NCBI GenBank assembly: GCA_013407085.1
Contig: JACCGJ010023492.1
Location: forward strand, 26,838 to 90,837
Length of the DNA: 64,000 bases
DNA from: Atriophallophorus winterbourni
Lineage: Eukaryota > Platyhelminthes > Trematoda > Plagiorchiida > Microphallidae
Direction of reading: 5' to 3'
In this document: in pieces, positions 62,490-64,000 of the stretch
How positions within the stretch are numbered: the first letter of the stretch is position 1
Layout of the letters: each line of letters opens with the position of its first letter
Made by a program: the position numbers and the translations under genes
Notes under the pieces: model-generated
What the model was told of the DNA's origin: nothing
Seen by the model: the letters and a program-made list of their open reading frames with translations, nothing else
The model's database searches: none

Positions 62490-64000
62490 TCATCAATATT
62501 CAGCAATGTTGTTGGCCTCCGTCGGTCGATGTCGACCATGGATGTACATCACATCGCATGAATTTCATGTTTTGCAACTTTTTGAATGACTACACAGTCC
62601 GATTCGGGAGGAACAATCTCTCCCGCAGCGCTTGCAACGATAGTCAGAACTCTGTTGTATTGCATCAGTTGCACGCCGGCAGCGTGATCTGCGTTCAGCA
62701 GCCAGGAGCTGTATTTGCTCCTCCCTGGCTTGCAGTCGACGCTTTACACAATGCTTCCAAAGTGAGCGGTCAAGAGCAAGTTCCTCCCAGCTTGCGGGGT
62801 CAATGTCAAGAGCTTTCATATCTCTTTTGCAAACGTCTTTGTACCGCAAGTGCAGTCTTCCCAATGGTCCACTTCCTAATTGCAACTCACCATAGAGTAG
62901 ATCTTTCGGAATACGACCATTTTCCATTCTATAGACATGACCAAGCCACCGCAGGCGGCGCTGTCGCAATAGAGTGAACATGCTCTGTAGACCAGCTTTT
63001 AAAAGCACTTCAGCATTAGTCACTCTGTCCATCCACGATATGTTCAAGATACGACGGATGCTTCGTAGATGGAAAGCATTCAGCTTCCGTTCGTGTCTTG
63101 CGTGGGTGGCCCAGGTTTCACTGCCGTATAGTAAAGCATTTAGTACGCACGCGCTGTATACCATTATCTTTGTCTTTACAGTCAGCTTGCGGTTACCCCA
63201 AACACGAGAGTTCAATCGAGACAAAATGACAGCTGCTCTGCCAATCTGCTTATCAATCTCCGTGTCTAGCGAGAGGTTATCCGCAATGGTTGAGCCAAGA
63301 TATGTGAAATGATGTACTGGTTCGAGCTGACAGTTTCCAACAATGATGATTGGTGGCGATACAGTCCCTTGACCACGGACTTTGGTCTTGCTCATGCTGA
63401 TTGTTAGACCAAAGTCTTTGCATGCCGACGAAAAACAGTTCATTAGCGACTGTAGGTTCTCTTGGGAGTGAGCAATAAAGGCTGCATCGTCGGCAAACAA
63501 CAGGTCACGGATTATCACATCCCGTACTTTTGTTTGTGCTCTCAACCTGGTTCAGGTTGAAAGGCTGCCCCATCCACTTCGCGTGCGTATTAAATGGCCT
63601 TCTGTGCTTCGTCTAAAAGCGTGCTTCAGAAGCAGCAGCAAAGAAATGCCGAACAGCGTGGGAGCAAGCACACACCCTTGTTTGACGCCTCGGCGAATTT
63701 CAAATGCTTCTGAACTGCAACCGTTAAAATGGACTAAGCCTTTCATGCCTCAGTGGAACGAAATAACGAGGCTCAGCATCCTTGGGGGGCAGCCTATCAG
63801 ATCGAGCATTTTGAAGAGACCCTCCCTGCTGACGTAGTCGAATGCCTTAGTTAAATCAATAAAAACAGCGTATAATGGCATACGCTGTTCCCGACAATTT
63901 TCTTGAAGTTGTCTCAGGGAGAAGATCATGTCAACGGTTGATCTTCCCTTGCGGAAGCCACATTGAGATTCGGAGTGAATTCTATCAGCTAAAACTTGCA
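62490..64000 (-). mobile_element. RTE retrotransposon, RT and 3' tail, running off the window end
   Basis: The element enters from the right edge. RT pieces read GCPPRMLSLVI-type sequence (63750-63840), FEIRRGVKQGCVLAPTLF (63640-63710), a frameshift at about 63545-63552, then RAQTKVRDVIIRDLLFADDA (FADD near 63490). A 326-codon open frame to 62565 follows with TISMSKTKVRG, YLGSTIADNLSLDTEIDKQI, SAVILNALLYGSETWA-like sequence, MDRVTNAEVLLKAG, RRLRWLGHVYRMENGRIPKD, REEQIQLLAAERRSRCRRAT and the cysteine motif YRCKRCGRD. The 3' tail reaches about 62490. It is the best-preserved RTE copy here and probably the source type for the 25-26 kb and 34-35 kb fragments. Confidence 0.88.
62565..63545 (-). 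CDS. RTE reverse transcriptase, C-terminal part
   Basis: A 326-codon open frame containing the RT palm motif LLFADDAAFIAHSQE at its start, the YLGSTIAD thumb region, the LGHVYRM motif and a C-terminal CKRCG-type cysteine cluster. It is part of the mobile element, not a host gene. The N-terminal RT half lies in another frame beyond a frameshift. Confidence 0.85.
   Translation of the reverse strand: MRAQTKVRDVIIRDLLFADDAAFIAHSQENLQSLMNCFSSACKDFGLTISMSKTKVRGQGTVSPPIIIVGNCQLEPVHHFTYLGSTIADNLSLDTEIDKQIGRAAVILSRLNSRVWGNRKLTVKTKIMVYSACVLNALLYGSETWATHARHERKLNAFHLRSIRRILNISWMDRVTNAEVLLKAGLQSMFTLLRQRRLRWLGHVYRMENGRIPKDLLYGELQLGSGPLGRLHLRYKDVCKRDMKALDIDPASWEELALDRSLWKHCVKRRLQAREEQIQLLAAERRSRCRRATDAIQQSSDYRCKRCGRDCSSRIGLCSHSKSCKT

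Noticed and set aside
1..64000. CRISPR arrays, bacterial operons, rRNA or canonical tRNA genes
   Set aside because: No regularly spaced repeats, no bacterial gene organisation, and no cloverleaf-forming sequence with good A and B boxes were found. The window is a metazoan nuclear sequence.

Overview
This is eukaryotic, intron-rich DNA. It most likely comes from a digenean trematode (parasitic flatworm). The reasons are an SR2-like RTE family, CR1-type and Penelope-type retroelements, multi-kilobase introns, and a cys-loop acetylcholine receptor subunit carrying the Pro-Ala motif known from schistosome acetylcholine-gated chloride channels. The base composition looks less AT-rich than I would expect for Schistosoma, so a liver- or lung-fluke type is favoured. 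This is inference and the species cannot be named.

Two host genes fill most of the window and converge. (1) On the + strand, 1368-20879, lie twelve coding exons for roughly the C-terminal 2,645 residues of SMG1, the PI3K-like kinase of nonsense-mediated mRNA decay. All splice phases match. The PIKK catalytic loop and a perfect FATC C-terminus are present, and the N-terminal third lies upstream of the window. One base appears to be missing near 14027, giving a frameshift in an otherwise intact 3.6-kb exon. (2) On the - strand, 56484-27315, lie nine coding exons with fully compatible phases. They encode a complete 570-residue nicotinic-type cys-loop receptor subunit with signal peptide, Cys-loop, M1-M4, a Pro-Ala motif just before M2 and no vicinal cysteine pair. 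The two stop codons are 6.4 kb apart.

Almost everything else is transposable-element sequence. SMG1 introns (1-20 kb) carry two short SINE-like families (A, about 230 bp; B, about 430 bp) and fragments of an SR2-like RTE element. The receptor introns (27-56 kb) carry CR1 copies in both orientations, a Penelope-like element with reverse transcriptase and GIY-YIG remains (38.0-39.6 kb), a third SINE-like family (C), and an RTE copy with an inverted 5' part. At 46.3-55.0 kb three CR1 elements are nested: an old copy is split by a second, and that copy's ORF1 is split by a third. The 7.5 kb upstream of the receptor holds a decayed non-LTR element, a CR1 copy and an RTE element that runs off the end.

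The host genes have no obvious functional link (RNA surveillance versus neuromuscular signalling). The strongest biological lead is the predicted anion-selective-type receptor subunit. The best structural leads are the nested CR1 locus, the intronic Penelope element, the SINE-like families and the SMG1 frameshift.
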